Positions 17,658 to 27,345 are shown, counted from the first letter of the stretch. The stretch: 64,000 nt of DNA from UBA1413 sp037447215 (GCA_037447215.1 JBBIHB010000012.1:1-64000), one strand, 5' to 3'. A program made the numbers and translations. Notes: generated by a model not told the origin, from the letters alone.

Positions 17658-19400
17658 ATGACGAGCATACCATTAAGCGAACAGGAAATTATCCGAAGAA
17701 ATTCATTGAAAAAACTGCGCGAATTGGGAATAGATCCTTACCCTGCAGCTCAATTTCCGGTGAATGCACTCGCGTCTGAAATAAAAGCAGGTTTTTCCAC
17801 TGAAAAGAATAACTATCAGCAGGTTTGCCTTGCCGGCCGCCTTATGGGGCAAAGGATTATGGGAAAAGCTTCATTCGCCGAAATTCAGGATTCATCCGGA
17901 CGGCTTCAACTGTATATTAACAGGGATGAACTTTGTCCGGGTGAAGATAAATCGTGGTATAATGAAGTTTTTAAAAAACTCCTCGATATTGGGGATATTA
18001 TTGGTATTAAAGGCAATGTTTTTACCACACAGATGGGTGAAATATCTGTAAATGTTAAGGAACTTGTTCTTTTGAGTAAATCGCTGCACCCGCTACCGGT
18101 TGTAAAAGAAAAGGACGGGGTGACATACGATGCTTACACCGATATGGAACAACGTTATCGTATGCGTTATGTCGATCTGATTGTAAACCCACAGGTGAAG
18201 GATACATTTGTCAAGCGCACGAAAATTATCAATACTATGCGTCAAATGTTCAATGAATATGGTTATCTCGAAGTAGAAACACCTATTCTTCAGCCTATTC
18301 CGGGAGGTGCCGCTGCTCGTCCGTTTATAACCCATCACAATGCCCTTGATATTCCCTTGTATCTGCGGATAGCCAATGAACTTTACCTGAAACGGTTAAT
18401 AGTTGGTGGTTTTGATGGGGTTTATGAGTTTGCAAAGGATTTCCGCAACGAAGGTATGGACCGCACACACAACCCCGAATTTACTGTAATGGAAATTTAT
18501 GTAGCCTACAAAGATTATAAATGGATGATGGAATTTACCGAGAAAATGGTCGAAAGGGTAGCTTTGGCTTTGCACGGAACTACCCAGGTTAAACTTGGCG
18601 AACACATCATCGATTTTAAAGTACCCTACCCGCGTGTTACTATGTGTGAGGCAATAAAGGAGCATACCGGTTACGATATTGAAGGGAAATCGGAAGATGA
18701 ACTGCGAAAAATCTGTGATGTATTAGGGATTGATACTACCACTGCAATGGGAAAGGGAAAGCTGATCGACGAAATTTTCGGTGAAAAATGCGAGCATCAC
18801 TATATTCAGCCAACTTTTATTATCGATTATCCCATCGAAATGTCGCCACTTACCAAAAAACACCGTAACAATCCTGAACTCACAGAGCGTTTCGAGTTGA
18901 TGGTGTTTGGGAAAGAGTTGGCAAATGCATATTCGGAACTCAACGATCCGATCGACCAGCGCGAACGGTTTGAGGAACAACTCAGGCTCTCGGAGAAAGG
19001 TGATGATGAGGCTATGTTTATCGATCAGGACTTTCTGCGGGCATTGGAATATGGTATGCCACCTACTTCCGGAATGGGAATTGGAATTGACCGATTGACT
19101 ATGTTTATGACCAATAACCTTTCCATTCAGGATGTACTGTTTTTCCCTCAAATGAAACCGGAAACGAGGAAACAGGAAGTAAAAACCTCAACAGACGATT
19201 TTATTCAGGCAGGAATCCCGGGCGAGTGGGTTAAACCTTTGGCTGAACTTGGCTACACCACGTTGGAAAAGTTAAGGGAGGTTGAGAAACACACAAAACT
19301 GCACCAGGATTTATGTGGATACAATAAAAAGAATAAACTCGGTCTCAGGAATCCGATGCCCGATGAAGTGAAGAATTGGTTACAGGCAATTGAGCAATAA
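17658..19400 (+). CDS. lysS: Lysyl-tRNA synthetase (class II)
   Basis: The 580-residue enzyme charges tRNA-Lys. An OB-fold anticodon-binding domain (about 55-150) precedes the class II core, with motif 1 near VETPILQPIPGGAAARPF, motif 2 FRNEGMDRTHNPEF and motif 3 GMGIGIDRLTMFMTN. After the core comes an extension of about 65 residues (from about 515) with a predicted helical hairpin, typical of Bacteroidota LysS. ATG 17658 (MTSIPLSEQE) is chosen over an upstream ATG at 17589, which lies before the promoter element. It heads a lysS-gpsA-pgi run. Confidence 0.96.
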   Translation: MTSIPLSEQEIIRRNSLKKLRELGIDPYPAAQFPVNALASEIKAGFSTEKNNYQQVCLAGRLMGQRIMGKASFAEIQDSSGRLQLYINRDELCPGEDKSWYNEVFKKLLDIGDIIGIKGNVFTTQMGEISVNVKELVLLSKSLHPLPVVKEKDGVTYDAYTDMEQRYRMRYVDLIVNPQVKDTFVKRTKIINTMRQMFNEYGYLEVETPILQPIPGGAAARPFITHHNALDIPLYLRIANELYLKRLIVGGFDGVYEFAKDFRNEGMDRTHNPEFTVMEIYVAYKDYKWMMEFTEKMVERVALALHGTTQVKLGEHIIDFKVPYPRVTMCEAIKEHTGYDIEGKSEDELRKICDVLGIDTTTAMGKGKLIDEIFGEKCEHHYIQPTFIIDYPIEMSPLTKKHRNNPELTERFELMVFGKELANAYSELNDPIDQRERFEEQLRLSEKGDDEAMFIDQDFLRALEYGMPPTSGMGIGIDRLTMFMTNNLSIQDVLFFPQMKPETRKQEVKTSTDDFIQAGIPGEWVKPLAELGYTTLEKLREVEKHTKLHQDLCGYNKKNKLGLRNPMPDEVKNWLQAIEQ

Positions 19401-19404
19401 TAAT

Positions 19405-20403
19405 ATGAATCTGAAAGAAACCAGGATCGCAATAATTGGAAGCGGAAGCTGGGCAACTGCCATCGCTAAAATTCTGCTTGAAAATTTTCCCGGCATCAAT
19501 TGGTTTATCCGCGATCCAGATACCATCGAACAATTCATACAGTATAAGCATAATCCCGGATATTTAAGGGGGGTGGAATTTGATATTCAAAGAATAAGTT
19601 TTTATACTGATATCAATCAGGTTGTCAGAAATTCGGATGTATTATTTGTGGTCATTCCTTCTGCATTCCTGATAGATTCATTAAATGGCCTGAAAGAAGA
19701 TATATCAGAAAAATTTGTGATATCGGGTATCAAAGGGCTGATTTCAGAAAGTAGTATGGTTGTGGCAGAGTTTTTCAATACCCGTTACATGGTACCTTTC
19801 AGTAATATTGGAGTAATTGCAGGTCCATCGCATGCCGAAGAGGTAGCACTGGAAAGACTTTCTTACCTGACCATCGCTTGCCAGGACGAGGAAAATGCCC
19901 TGAACTTTTCGAAGTTCCTTAGTTGCAGTTATATCCGGACATCAACTTCGGACGACATTTGGGGAACTGAATATACCTCAGTAATTAAAAATATTATTGC
20001 CATTGCTGCCGGAATTGTTCATGGACTGATGTACGGCGATAATTTTCAGGCAGTTTTGGTTGCAAATGCCATTCAGGAAATCGAACGTTTCGTAAATGTG
20101 GTGCATCCAATAAACCGCGATATAAAAAGTTCGGCATATCTTGGCGACCTGGTTGTTACAGCCTATTCGCAATTCAGTCGAAACCGTACATTTGGAACCA
20201 TGATTGGCAAAGGCTATTCTGTGAGGACTGCACAACTCGAAATGCACATGATTGCCGAGGGTTATTATGCTGCCAAATCGATAAAAGAAATCAACAGTAA
20301 ATACAATGTTGATATGCCCATTTGCGAAGCGGTATATCAGATTTTATACAATAACCGGCCGCCCCGGAAAGAAATACAACGATTAACTGAAAAATTTACA
20401 TAA
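19405..20403 (+). CDS. gpsA: Glycerol-3-phosphate dehydrogenase (NAD(P)+)
   Basis: The 332-residue enzyme reduces dihydroxyacetone phosphate to sn-glycerol-3-phosphate for phospholipids. The Rossmann motif IAIIGSGSWATAIAK is at the N-terminus; SGIKGL, AGPSHAEEV and the active-site Lys in YTSVIKNIIAIAAG are visible. ATG 19405 lies four bases after the lysS stop; an in-frame TTG at 19390 would overlap lysS. Pgi follows after three bases, so this is one operon. Confidence 0.94.
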   Translation: MNLKETRIAIIGSGSWATAIAKILLENFPGINWFIRDPDTIEQFIQYKHNPGYLRGVEFDIQRISFYTDINQVVRNSDVLFVVIPSAFLIDSLNGLKEDISEKFVISGIKGLISESSMVVAEFFNTRYMVPFSNIGVIAGPSHAEEVALERLSYLTIACQDEENALNFSKFLSCSYIRTSTSDDIWGTEYTSVIKNIIAIAAGIVHGLMYGDNFQAVLVANAIQEIERFVNVVHPINRDIKSSAYLGDLVVTAYSQFSRNRTFGTMIGKGYSVRTAQLEMHMIAEGYYAAKSIKEINSKYNVDMPICEAVYQILYNNRPPRKEIQRLTEKFT

Positions 20404-20406
20404 ACG

Positions 20407-21753
20407 ATGATGGAAAATATCACACTCAATTTCGATCGAACTTTAAGCTTTGTTACAAAAGAAAACATTGCAGCTTATAGCGATAAAGCAGTGGCTGCCA
20501 ATAAAGCCCTTCACGATAAATCGGGTAAGGGGAATGATTTTCTCGGATGGGTAAACCTTCCTTCATCCATAACTGATGAAGAGCTGAATGATATTGAACA
20601 AACCGCTGCTACCCTGAAAGGTAAAAACATTGATATACTTGTTGTTATCGGGATAGGAGGTTCATATCTTGGAGCCAAAGCTGTAATCGATGCTTTATCG
20701 GATAGTTTTGTATCCCTGAAGCCATTAAAAAACCCGCTTGTAATTTTTGCCGGACAAAATATCAGTGAAGATTATTTTTTTGAGTTGCGCGAATTATTAA
20801 AACAAAAAGAATATGCCCTGGTGGTAATTTCAAAATCGGGTACCACCACCGAACCAGCAATTGCATTCAGGATACTAAAACAGGATATCGAAAATAAATA
20901 TGGAAAAGCAGAAGCCCGCAACCGGATTGTCGCTGTTACCGATGCTTCGAAAGGTGCTTTGCGCAAGCTATCTGAAACCGAAGGCTATATAACATATGTG
21001 ATTCCCGACGATGTGGGTGGACGCTATTCGGTGCTTACACCGGTTGGCCTGCTTGCTATTGCAGTTGCAGGGTTCGACATCAGGCAACTGGTCAGCGGAG
21101 CTGTAACAATGGAGAAAATCACAACTGCTGAAACCGATTTCGAAAAGAATCCGGCGGCTCTTTATGCTGCTGTCAGAAATGAACTGTACCACTATGGTTA
21201 TCTGATTGAAATTATGGTGAATTACAATCCTAAACTGCACTATTTTGCCGAATGGTGGAAGCAATTGTTTGGTGAAAGTGAAGGAAAAGAAGGTAAAGGG
21301 ATATTCCCGGCCAGTGTCGATTTCACTTCAGATCTTCACTCAATGGGCCAATATATTCAGGAAGGTGAACGGAAACTATTTGAAACAGTGATTTCAATAG
21401 CTAGTCCCGACCGGTATGTCGATATCCCGGTTGACCCCGATAACCTTGACGGGTTGAATTTCCTGGCAGGAAAACGTGTGGATGGGGTAAATAAAATGGC
21501 CGAACTCGGAACTGCAATAGCCCATGTGGACGGAGGTGTTCCCAACCTGCTCATAAGCATCCCCAAGCTTAATGAATACTATCTGGGGCAACTCATATAC
21601 TTCTTCGAAAAGGCCTGTGGAATAAGTGGGTACATTCTCGGATTAAATCCATTTGACCAACCGGGCGTGGAAGCTTACAAGAAAAATATGTTCGCCTTTC
21701 TTGAAAAACCGGGGTTTGAGGAAGAAACCAAAAAAATCAAATCCAGGTTATAA
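20407..21753 (+). CDS. pgi: Glucose-6-phosphate isomerase
   Basis: The 448-residue glycolytic enzyme interconverts glucose-6-P and fructose-6-P. The SIS-type motifs are visible: VVIGIGGSYLGAKAV near 82-96, VVISKSGTTTEPA near 140, the active-site DLHSMGQYIQEG near 306, and the C-terminal PFDQPGVEAYKKN with the catalytic Lys. The length is that of the short bacterial/Bacteroidota type. It begins with two ATGs (20407/20410). A terminator-like hairpin follows at 21761. Confidence 0.95.
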   Translation: MMENITLNFDRTLSFVTKENIAAYSDKAVAANKALHDKSGKGNDFLGWVNLPSSITDEELNDIEQTAATLKGKNIDILVVIGIGGSYLGAKAVIDALSDSFVSLKPLKNPLVIFAGQNISEDYFFELRELLKQKEYALVVISKSGTTTEPAIAFRILKQDIENKYGKAEARNRIVAVTDASKGALRKLSETEGYITYVIPDDVGGRYSVLTPVGLLAIAVAGFDIRQLVSGAVTMEKITTAETDFEKNPAALYAAVRNELYHYGYLIEIMVNYNPKLHYFAEWWKQLFGESEGKEGKGIFPASVDFTSDLHSMGQYIQEGERKLFETVISIASPDRYVDIPVDPDNLDGLNFLAGKRVDGVNKMAELGTAIAHVDGGVPNLLISIPKLNEYYLGQLIYFFEKACGISGYILGLNPFDQPGVEAYKKNMFAFLEKPGFEEETKKIKSRL

Positions 21754-21760
21754 TTGTCAG

Positions 21761-21804
21761 TCGGGCGGGGTCTAAGGTATAAAAGTACCGCCTGATCTGT
21801 TTTT
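21761..21804 (+). terminator. Terminator after pgi
   Basis: TCGGGCGG (21761-21768) pairs with CCGCCTGA (21788-21795) across a 19-base loop, then TCTG and five T. It ends lysS-gpsA-pgi and overlaps the stop of the convergent gene. Confidence 0.5.
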
Positions 21805-22402
21805 ACCGCTTAAAAAGATAGCCAAGCTTTAATCCGAAAAATAGGGGGGCTGTACCGACTTTGCTCGCTGTTGTTGCTGCCAGTTCTGCACAAACGTACC
21901 AATCGTCGGGGGTTATAAAACGCACACCTACAGGCATATATGCATATACGCCTTTTACAATATTCTGCTTCAATGGATCAGAATAACCAACCATCAGGCC
22001 CATATATGGCGAAAGCTCTTCAATGCGGTTAAAAACGTGTGGATATAGGTTCAGGCCAGTATATACGGTCGAAATATCTAAACCGGCTTCAGCCTGTACA
22101 ACCCGTCCGAATGAGTATTGTAAATATGCCGATGCATAACCAAGTGTTGGTCCCAACAGATTGGCCCCGACACCTAATGCCTGGTGCCGAATCATCGACC
22201 GACGCCGTCGCAATAAAGAGAACTCCTGTTGCGAAAGAATATGTATGAATTCATTAACATTTGAAGGCCCAGACAATTTTTCGGTATTACAATCCAAAAT
22301 AACCGGTTCTTTATCCGAAGGTATTCCAAAGTTGTTTCCCGGATATCCCGATTGTTGAAAAAAAAGGATCATTATCACAAATGCTGAAATTTTCCTTACC
22401 AT
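21803..22402 (-). CDS. Secreted protein, probable small outer-membrane barrel
   Basis: The 199-residue protein has a signal-like N-terminus (MVRKISAFVIMILFF) and a C-terminal part with alternating strands ending in LKLGYLFKR. I recognise no family. Segments such as GLDISTVYTGLNLYP, LSPYMGLMVGYS and YAYMPVGVRFITPD suggest a small outer-membrane beta-barrel. ATG 22402 is chosen over the longer open frame to 22459, because the latter begins at TTG and lacks a signal shape. It is convergent with pgi and divergent from the transporter gene. Confidence 0.6.
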   Translation of the reverse strand: MVRKISAFVIMILFFQQSGYPGNNFGIPSDKEPVILDCNTEKLSGPSNVNEFIHILSQQEFSLLRRRRSMIRHQALGVGANLLGPTLGYASAYLQYSFGRVVQAEAGLDISTVYTGLNLYPHVFNRIEELSPYMGLMVGYSDPLKQNIVKGVYAYMPVGVRFITPDDWYVCAELAATTASKVGTAPLFFGLKLGYLFKR

Positions 22403-22523
22403 TGAACCATATGGTTTGCTGATTAAGGTACCCGTTATTTCCGAAAAGCCAGTATCCAATTTTCAAGTCGATTTGAGGCCTCCAAGTTATGTTTAAACCT
22501 GAAACAACCAAACTATTCTTTCT

Positions 22524-22531
22524 TATTTTTG
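22524..22531 (+). promoter_or_regulatory. -7 element TATTTTTG before the DMT transporter
   Basis: TATTTTTG, followed by C, matches TAnnTTTG and ends four bases before the ATG at 22536. If used, the mRNA would be nearly leaderless. No -33 element at good spacing. Confidence 0.4.
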
Positions 22532-22535
22532 CGGC

Positions 22536-23438
22536 ATGAAATCTGATCGCTTTAAAGGATACTTTTTTGCCCTGCTGGCTACTGTTTCGTTTTCGAACGT
22601 TTATATCTTCAGCAAAGCTGCACTCAATGAAATACATCTGATACAGTTTGGTTTTTACTGGTATGCTATGGGAGCGTTGCTGAACAGTGTCTGGTCGGCA
22701 TGGAAGGGTAACCTTTACCTGATATCCAAACTAAAGTGGCCGCAAATCAGGATTATGATAATCCTTGGTTTCCTTGAAATTCTCACCAATACCAGTTTTT
22801 TTCTTTCTATCCATATCATACCCGATCCATCGGTAACTTCTTTTCTTGGAAACCTCTATCCGGTAATTCTCACCTTAAGCGCTGTAATAATTCTGAAAGA
22901 GCGGTTTGCCCTAATTGAATCGGCAGGTGTACTGCTGGCTTTTGCAGGGGCATTTGTTATCAGCTACAGTGGTGGAACATCGATTAAAAGTATGTTCATA
23001 CCTGGTACAATGGTGGTTTTGGTCAATGCTTTGCTTGCTGCCGGAACATCGATTGTAGTAAAGGTAAATGTCAAAAAACTCAGCCCGGAACTGATTAACC
23101 TGAATCATAATTTATGGTTGCTTGTTTTTGCGACAATTCTGATGTTTGCAACAGGCAAATCTTTTATTGTTCCTTCATCGGCATTGATTAACATGGCAAT
23201 TGGGTCTTTTTTAGGCCCGTTTATGGGAATTCTCACCATTTATTATTCGTTTCAGTTTATCGAAGCTTCCCGTTCATCAATTGTTCAAAGCCTGAAAGGG
23301 ATTGTAGTTTTGATCGGTGCTTATTTTTACTTTGGGACCCTTCCATTACCCCACCAATTACTGGGTGGTTTGCTTACGGTTGCCGGTGTTCTGGTAATGT
23401 CACTTGCACAGGCCAGAATTCTGAGGATTGGCAGATAG
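22536..23438 (+). CDS. EamA/DMT-family transporter
   Basis: The 300-residue protein has about ten transmembrane segments in two EamA repeats (residues 8-140 and 150-295), typical of drug/metabolite transporter exporters. The second half holds GPFMGILTIYYSFQFIEASRSS and GIVVLIGAYFYFG. Substrate cannot be predicted; relatives export amino acids, nucleobases or sugars. It stands alone before tyrS with its own promoter. Confidence 0.85.
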   Translation: MKSDRFKGYFFALLATVSFSNVYIFSKAALNEIHLIQFGFYWYAMGALLNSVWSAWKGNLYLISKLKWPQIRIMIILGFLEILTNTSFFLSIHIIPDPSVTSFLGNLYPVILTLSAVIILKERFALIESAGVLLAFAGAFVISYSGGTSIKSMFIPGTMVVLVNALLAAGTSIVVKVNVKKLSPELINLNHNLWLLVFATILMFATGKSFIVPSSALINMAIGSFLGPFMGILTIYYSFQFIEASRSSIVQSLKGIVVLIGAYFYFGTLPLPHQLLGGLLTVAGVLVMSLAQARILRIGR

Positions 23439-23497
23439 CATAATACTTACCTGCTTTTCTTTTTCAACATGTTAACAATGCCAACATTCCTCTGGTT

Positions 23498-23531
23498 TTT
23501 GGGATGGCCAGTTTAAAAGTCTTTATATTTG
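23498..23531 (+). promoter_or_regulatory. Promoter for tyrS (TTTG ... TATATTTG)
   Basis: TTTG (23498-23501) and TATATTTG (23524-23531) are separated by 22 bases, close to the -33/-7 spacing known for Bacteroidota sigma-ABfr promoters. The -7 element is 17 bases before ATG 23549 and lies inside the longer open frame from 23504. Confidence 0.6.
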
Positions 23532-23548
23532 CACAAATTTTTTCAAAA

Positions 23549-24841
23549 ATGAATTTTGTACTGGAACTAAGCTGGCGGGGCATGATCCATGACGTAATGC
23601 CCGGTACCGAAGAGCAACTTTCGAAAGAAATGACTGCGGCTTATGTTGGGATCGATCCTACGGCCGATTCCCTTCATATAGGTCATTTGGTTAGTGTGAT
23701 GATGCTCAAACATTTTCAGCGTTCGGGGCATAAACCCATTGCATTGGTTGGTGGCGCTACCGGTATGATTGGCGATCCATCCATGAAATCGCAGGAGCGA
23801 AATCTCCTTGATGAGGCTACATTGAGGCACAACCAGGAATGTATCAAGAAACAGCTTGCAAGGTTTCTCGACTTTGATTCTGATGGGCCCAATGCTGCCG
23901 AACTGGTTAACAATTACGATTGGATGAAAGATTTTACATTTCTTGATTTCATTCGTGATATAGGTAAACACATAACTGTTAATTACATGATGTCGAAAGA
24001 CTCGGTGAAGAAGAGGCTTTCTTCCGAATCGACCACCGGAATGTCGTTCACGGAGTTTACATACCAACTGGTTCAGGGTTATGATTTTCTGTATCTCTAC
24101 CAGCATAACAACTGCCGCTTACAGATGGGAGGTTCCGATCAATGGGGCAATATTACTACCGGAACAGAACTTATCAGGAGGATTGAGGGTGGCGAAGCAT
24201 TTGCCTTAACCTGTCCCCTTATTACCAAAGCTGATGGAAGCAAATTTGGCAAAACCGAATCGGGCAATGTATGGCTCGATGCCGAAAAAACATCGCCATA
24301 CGAGTTTTATCAATTCTGGTTAAACACATCGGATGAAGATGCCGAAAAATATATCAAAATATTTACCCTATTGGATAAGGAAGAAATCGATACGTTGGTT
24401 GAAAATCACCGCAATGCGCCCCATAACCGTGGATTGCAGAAAAAACTGGCACAGGAAGTTACCATCATGGTTCATAGCCGGGAAGAATACGAAGCTGCTG
24501 TAGCTGCTTCACAGATTTTGTTTGGGCAGGGTACTGCTGAACAGCTGAAAAGTCTGGATGAACGGACTTTCTTGTCGGTTTTCGATGGAGTACCCCAATT
24601 CGGGATTGAAAAGCAAGCGTTGGCTGAAGGGATAAATATTGTTGATTTACTGACCGAAATTGCCCCTGTATTTCCATCCAAAGGGGAGCTACGGCGTACA
24701 ATTCAGGCAAATGGATTAAGTCTTAACAAGGAGAAAACCACAAGCGGTGACCTGAAAATTGATCATTCATTTCTTATTGGAGGAAAGTATATCCTGGCAC
24801 AAAAGGGCAAGAAAAATTATTACCTGCTGGTTGCCCGTTAA
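23549..24841 (+). CDS. tyrS: Tyrosyl-tRNA synthetase
   Basis: The 430-residue class I synthetase charges tRNA-Tyr. HIGH-type motif ADSLHIGHLVS (about 43-53), substrate-binding YDWMKDF and QLVQGYDFLYLYQ, the KFGKT signature (a KMSKS variant) and a C-terminal S4-like RNA-binding part (about 365-430, SKGELRRTIQANGLSLNKEK) are visible. ATG 23549 (MNFVLELSWRG) gives family length and follows a promoter element. Confidence 0.96.
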   Translation: MNFVLELSWRGMIHDVMPGTEEQLSKEMTAAYVGIDPTADSLHIGHLVSVMMLKHFQRSGHKPIALVGGATGMIGDPSMKSQERNLLDEATLRHNQECIKKQLARFLDFDSDGPNAAELVNNYDWMKDFTFLDFIRDIGKHITVNYMMSKDSVKKRLSSESTTGMSFTEFTYQLVQGYDFLYLYQHNNCRLQMGGSDQWGNITTGTELIRRIEGGEAFALTCPLITKADGSKFGKTESGNVWLDAEKTSPYEFYQFWLNTSDEDAEKYIKIFTLLDKEEIDTLVENHRNAPHNRGLQKKLAQEVTIMVHSREEYEAAVAASQILFGQGTAEQLKSLDERTFLSVFDGVPQFGIEKQALAEGINIVDLLTEIAPVFPSKGELRRTIQANGLSLNKEKTTSGDLKIDHSFLIGGKYILAQKGKKNYYLLVAR

Positions 24842-24915
24842 ATGTTAACATGAATATAATAAAGCAGGTATAGTATCGTTTTAAGAATTAAAAAGGTAAA
24901 ATTCAAATCAGATTT

Positions 24916-25860
24916 ATGAACGATTTTTTTGATAACCGGCGCATCCTTGAAATAATCTGGAACCGTCGGGTTCATTTTGTAATAATTGGCACCATTGCCA
25001 TTATTATGGCAGCTATATTTTCATCGCCCTTTTTTATAACACCAAAATACAAATCCACAGCAAGGGTTTATCCGTCCAATATCGGAACCATGAGTGAAGA
25101 ATCGACATCTGAGCAAATGCTGGAGATTATGAACTCCAATGATATAAAATTCAGAATGTTTGAGGCTTTTGGACTGGATAAGGTTTACAAGATTGACAAA
25201 GACCATCCTCAATACATTACTGCGATGCTGGGCGAATACGGCAAGCATGTTAAAGCCAGGAAAACCGAATTCGAGACTGTTGAAATTGAAGTTATGGATA
25301 AAGACCCGATGCAGGCGAAACAAATTTGTGATTCGGTGATCCATTTCTATAGTCAGAAAGTCAGGCAAATGCATGCTGCAAAAAACTGGGAAATGGTTAA
25401 AATACTCCAGGATAACCTTGATCTTCGGAAGAAAGAACGTGATTCAATTATGGAAATCCTTAATGAAACCCGAGTTAAATATCAGATTCTTGATTTTCGG
25501 AATCAGGTTCCCGAAGTTACACGCGGTTATATGCGGGCATTGGCCGAAGGCAGGGAAAATTCTTCAGGGATGCGCGAAATCCGCAAATTGTACGATAATT
25601 TGGTCAATAAAGGTGCAGAATCGCATATTCTTGAAAGACGATTTGCAAAACTGGTGCAAACCATCGATTCGTTAAAGTTTCTTTATGATATCAATCTTTC
25701 GGAAGCGAACAAGGTCATTACTTATGCACATATTGTTGAGCACCCTATTGTTCCGGATAAAAAGGCTTACCCTGTACGTTGGCTGATTGTGTTGTTCACA
25801 CTTATACCTGCTTTGTTTGTTGCCCTTCTGGCATTTATTGTACTCGATTATAAAAAGTAA
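24916..25860 (+). CDS. Wzz-type polysaccharide chain-length / co-polymerase protein
   Basis: The 314-residue protein has an N-terminal membrane helix (about 17-37), the Wzz segment ITPKYKSTARVYPSN just after it, a long coiled-coil periplasmic part (about 150-250) and a C-terminal membrane helix (about 286-308) with a short Lys tail. It lacks the cytoplasmic tyrosine-kinase domain of Wzc. Such proteins set polymer length with a Wzy polymerase; the next gene is Wzy-like, 10 bases on. No flippase or kinase lies nearby. Confidence 0.8.
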   Translation: MNDFFDNRRILEIIWNRRVHFVIIGTIAIIMAAIFSSPFFITPKYKSTARVYPSNIGTMSEESTSEQMLEIMNSNDIKFRMFEAFGLDKVYKIDKDHPQYITAMLGEYGKHVKARKTEFETVEIEVMDKDPMQAKQICDSVIHFYSQKVRQMHAAKNWEMVKILQDNLDLRKKERDSIMEILNETRVKYQILDFRNQVPEVTRGYMRALAEGRENSSGMREIRKLYDNLVNKGAESHILERRFAKLVQTIDSLKFLYDINLSEANKVITYAHIVEHPIVPDKKAYPVRWLIVLFTLIPALFVALLAFIVLDYKK

Positions 25861-25870
25861 ATCAATTATT

Positions 25871-27322
25871 GTGTTCAGAAATCCGGCCATACGCCTGGCA
25901 GCTTTTTATGCTGTTTCGGTTCTGTTTATTCTTATGAACATATGGTTTTTGGTCAAAATGGACACTTATTTCCTGGGTTTACTCCCGTTGGCACTCATCA
26001 TTGTGATGCTGGCAATATTTTCGTCGGACAGAATTCTCAAACTCATTGTCTTTCTTACACCCTTATCGCTTCCATTAAGCGAATTATATTCCGGCCTTTC
26101 GTTTGATATGTTCCTTCCAACCGAACCGCTTTTATTTGGGATTTTGGTTTTATTTATCCTCAGGGTTGCAGTCGAAAGGGGTTATGACAAGGATGTTGTT
26201 TTACATCCGGTATCTCTGGCAATATTTTTATACCTTTTCTGGATTTTGGTGACATCAATCACCAGTACCATGCCGGTTGTATCTTTTAAATTCCTGATGG
26301 TCCGGATATGGTTTATAGTTGGGTTTTATCTTCTTGCAATGAAACTTTTTGAAGATAAAAGGAACATTTCTCAATTTGTTCGGCTATATATTGCCGGTTT
26401 TCTCATCGTCATTGCATATACCATATTCAGGCATTCGGGTTTTGGATTACTCAACAAGCAAGCTGCCCATTGGGTAATGACCCCTTTCTTCAACGATCAT
26501 ACTTCCTATGGGGCAGTACTGGCTATGTTTATTCCGTTTTTTACTTTTTTCTCGTTCAGTAAGTATGTGCCCGATAGGGGTAAATGGTTATCAAGAGTAG
26601 TGTTGATGGTTCTTTTTGTTGCGTTTATCCTGTCATATACCCGTGCAGCCTGGTTAAGTCTGATTTTTGCAGCAGGGGTGTGGGTTGTTATAAGGTTGCA
26701 TATTCGCTTCAGGACTATCATAATTACGATGGGTTCGATCATAGCTGTGGTTTTTCTTTTTCAGAAACAGATTGTAGAATACCTCGAAAAGAACGATGAC
26801 GAATCCTCATCGAACCTGATTGAACATTTCAATTCCATGTCGAATATAACCTCTGATGCATCGAATCTTGAGAGGCTGAACCGATGGGGGGCAGCTATCC
26901 GTATGTTTGAAGAAAGGCCTGTTTTCGGATATGGCCCTGGCACATACATGTTTAAATATGCACCCTATCAGTTGTCAAAAGACCGGACCATCATCAGTAC
27001 AAATATGGGCGACATGGGTAATGCGCACAGTGAATATCTCGGCCCTTTGGCTGAGAGTGGCCTCGTGGGGATGCTCACATTTGTATTGTTGATTATTATA
27101 GTGCTATATACCGCTGTCAATACTTATTCGAGATTGTCTGACGGCTTCCAAAAAGGAATGGTAATGGTATCGTTTCTTGGTCTCGTTACCTATTATGCAC
27201 ACGGTTTTATGAATAACTTTCTCGATACCGATAAGGCTGCAGTGCCATTCTGGGGATTTACCGCAATGATTGTTTATTTTGATCTGAAATCGCGAAAAGA
27301 GTTGGATAACGGAAAAAAATAA
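25871..27322 (+). CDS. O-antigen polymerase/ligase-like membrane protein (Wzy/WaaL)
   Basis: This 483-residue protein has about 11-12 membrane segments and the Wzy_C-type loop near RWGAAIRMFEERPVFGYGPG, followed by a periplasmic stretch MGNAHSEYLGPLAESGLVG with the conserved HSEYLGPLAE signature. It probably polymerises or ligates O-antigen/exopolysaccharide units at the periplasmic face. GTG 25871 is chosen, 10 bases after the wzz-like stop; the open frame runs further back to 25787 inside that gene. A terminator follows directly, so wzz-wzy form a two-gene unit. Confidence 0.82.
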   Translation: MFRNPAIRLAAFYAVSVLFILMNIWFLVKMDTYFLGLLPLALIIVMLAIFSSDRILKLIVFLTPLSLPLSELYSGLSFDMFLPTEPLLFGILVLFILRVAVERGYDKDVVLHPVSLAIFLYLFWILVTSITSTMPVVSFKFLMVRIWFIVGFYLLAMKLFEDKRNISQFVRLYIAGFLIVIAYTIFRHSGFGLLNKQAAHWVMTPFFNDHTSYGAVLAMFIPFFTFFSFSKYVPDRGKWLSRVVLMVLFVAFILSYTRAAWLSLIFAAGVWVVIRLHIRFRTIIITMGSIIAVVFLFQKQIVEYLEKNDDESSSNLIEHFNSMSNITSDASNLERLNRWGAAIRMFEERPVFGYGPGTYMFKYAPYQLSKDRTIISTNMGDMGNAHSEYLGPLAESGLVGMLTFVLLIIIVLYTAVNTYSRLSDGFQKGMVMVSFLGLVTYYAHGFMNNFLDTDKAAVPFWGFTAMIVYFDLKSRKELDNGKK

Positions 27323-27345
27323 TCCGGACAGATACTGTCCGGATT
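27321..27345. terminator. Bidirectional terminator
   Basis: AATCCGGACAG (27321-27331) and CTGTCCGGATT (27335-27345) form a perfect 11-bp stem with a 3-base loop. An A-run precedes and a T-rich stretch follows, so it can serve both the Wzy-like gene and the convergent efp. Confidence 0.8.
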
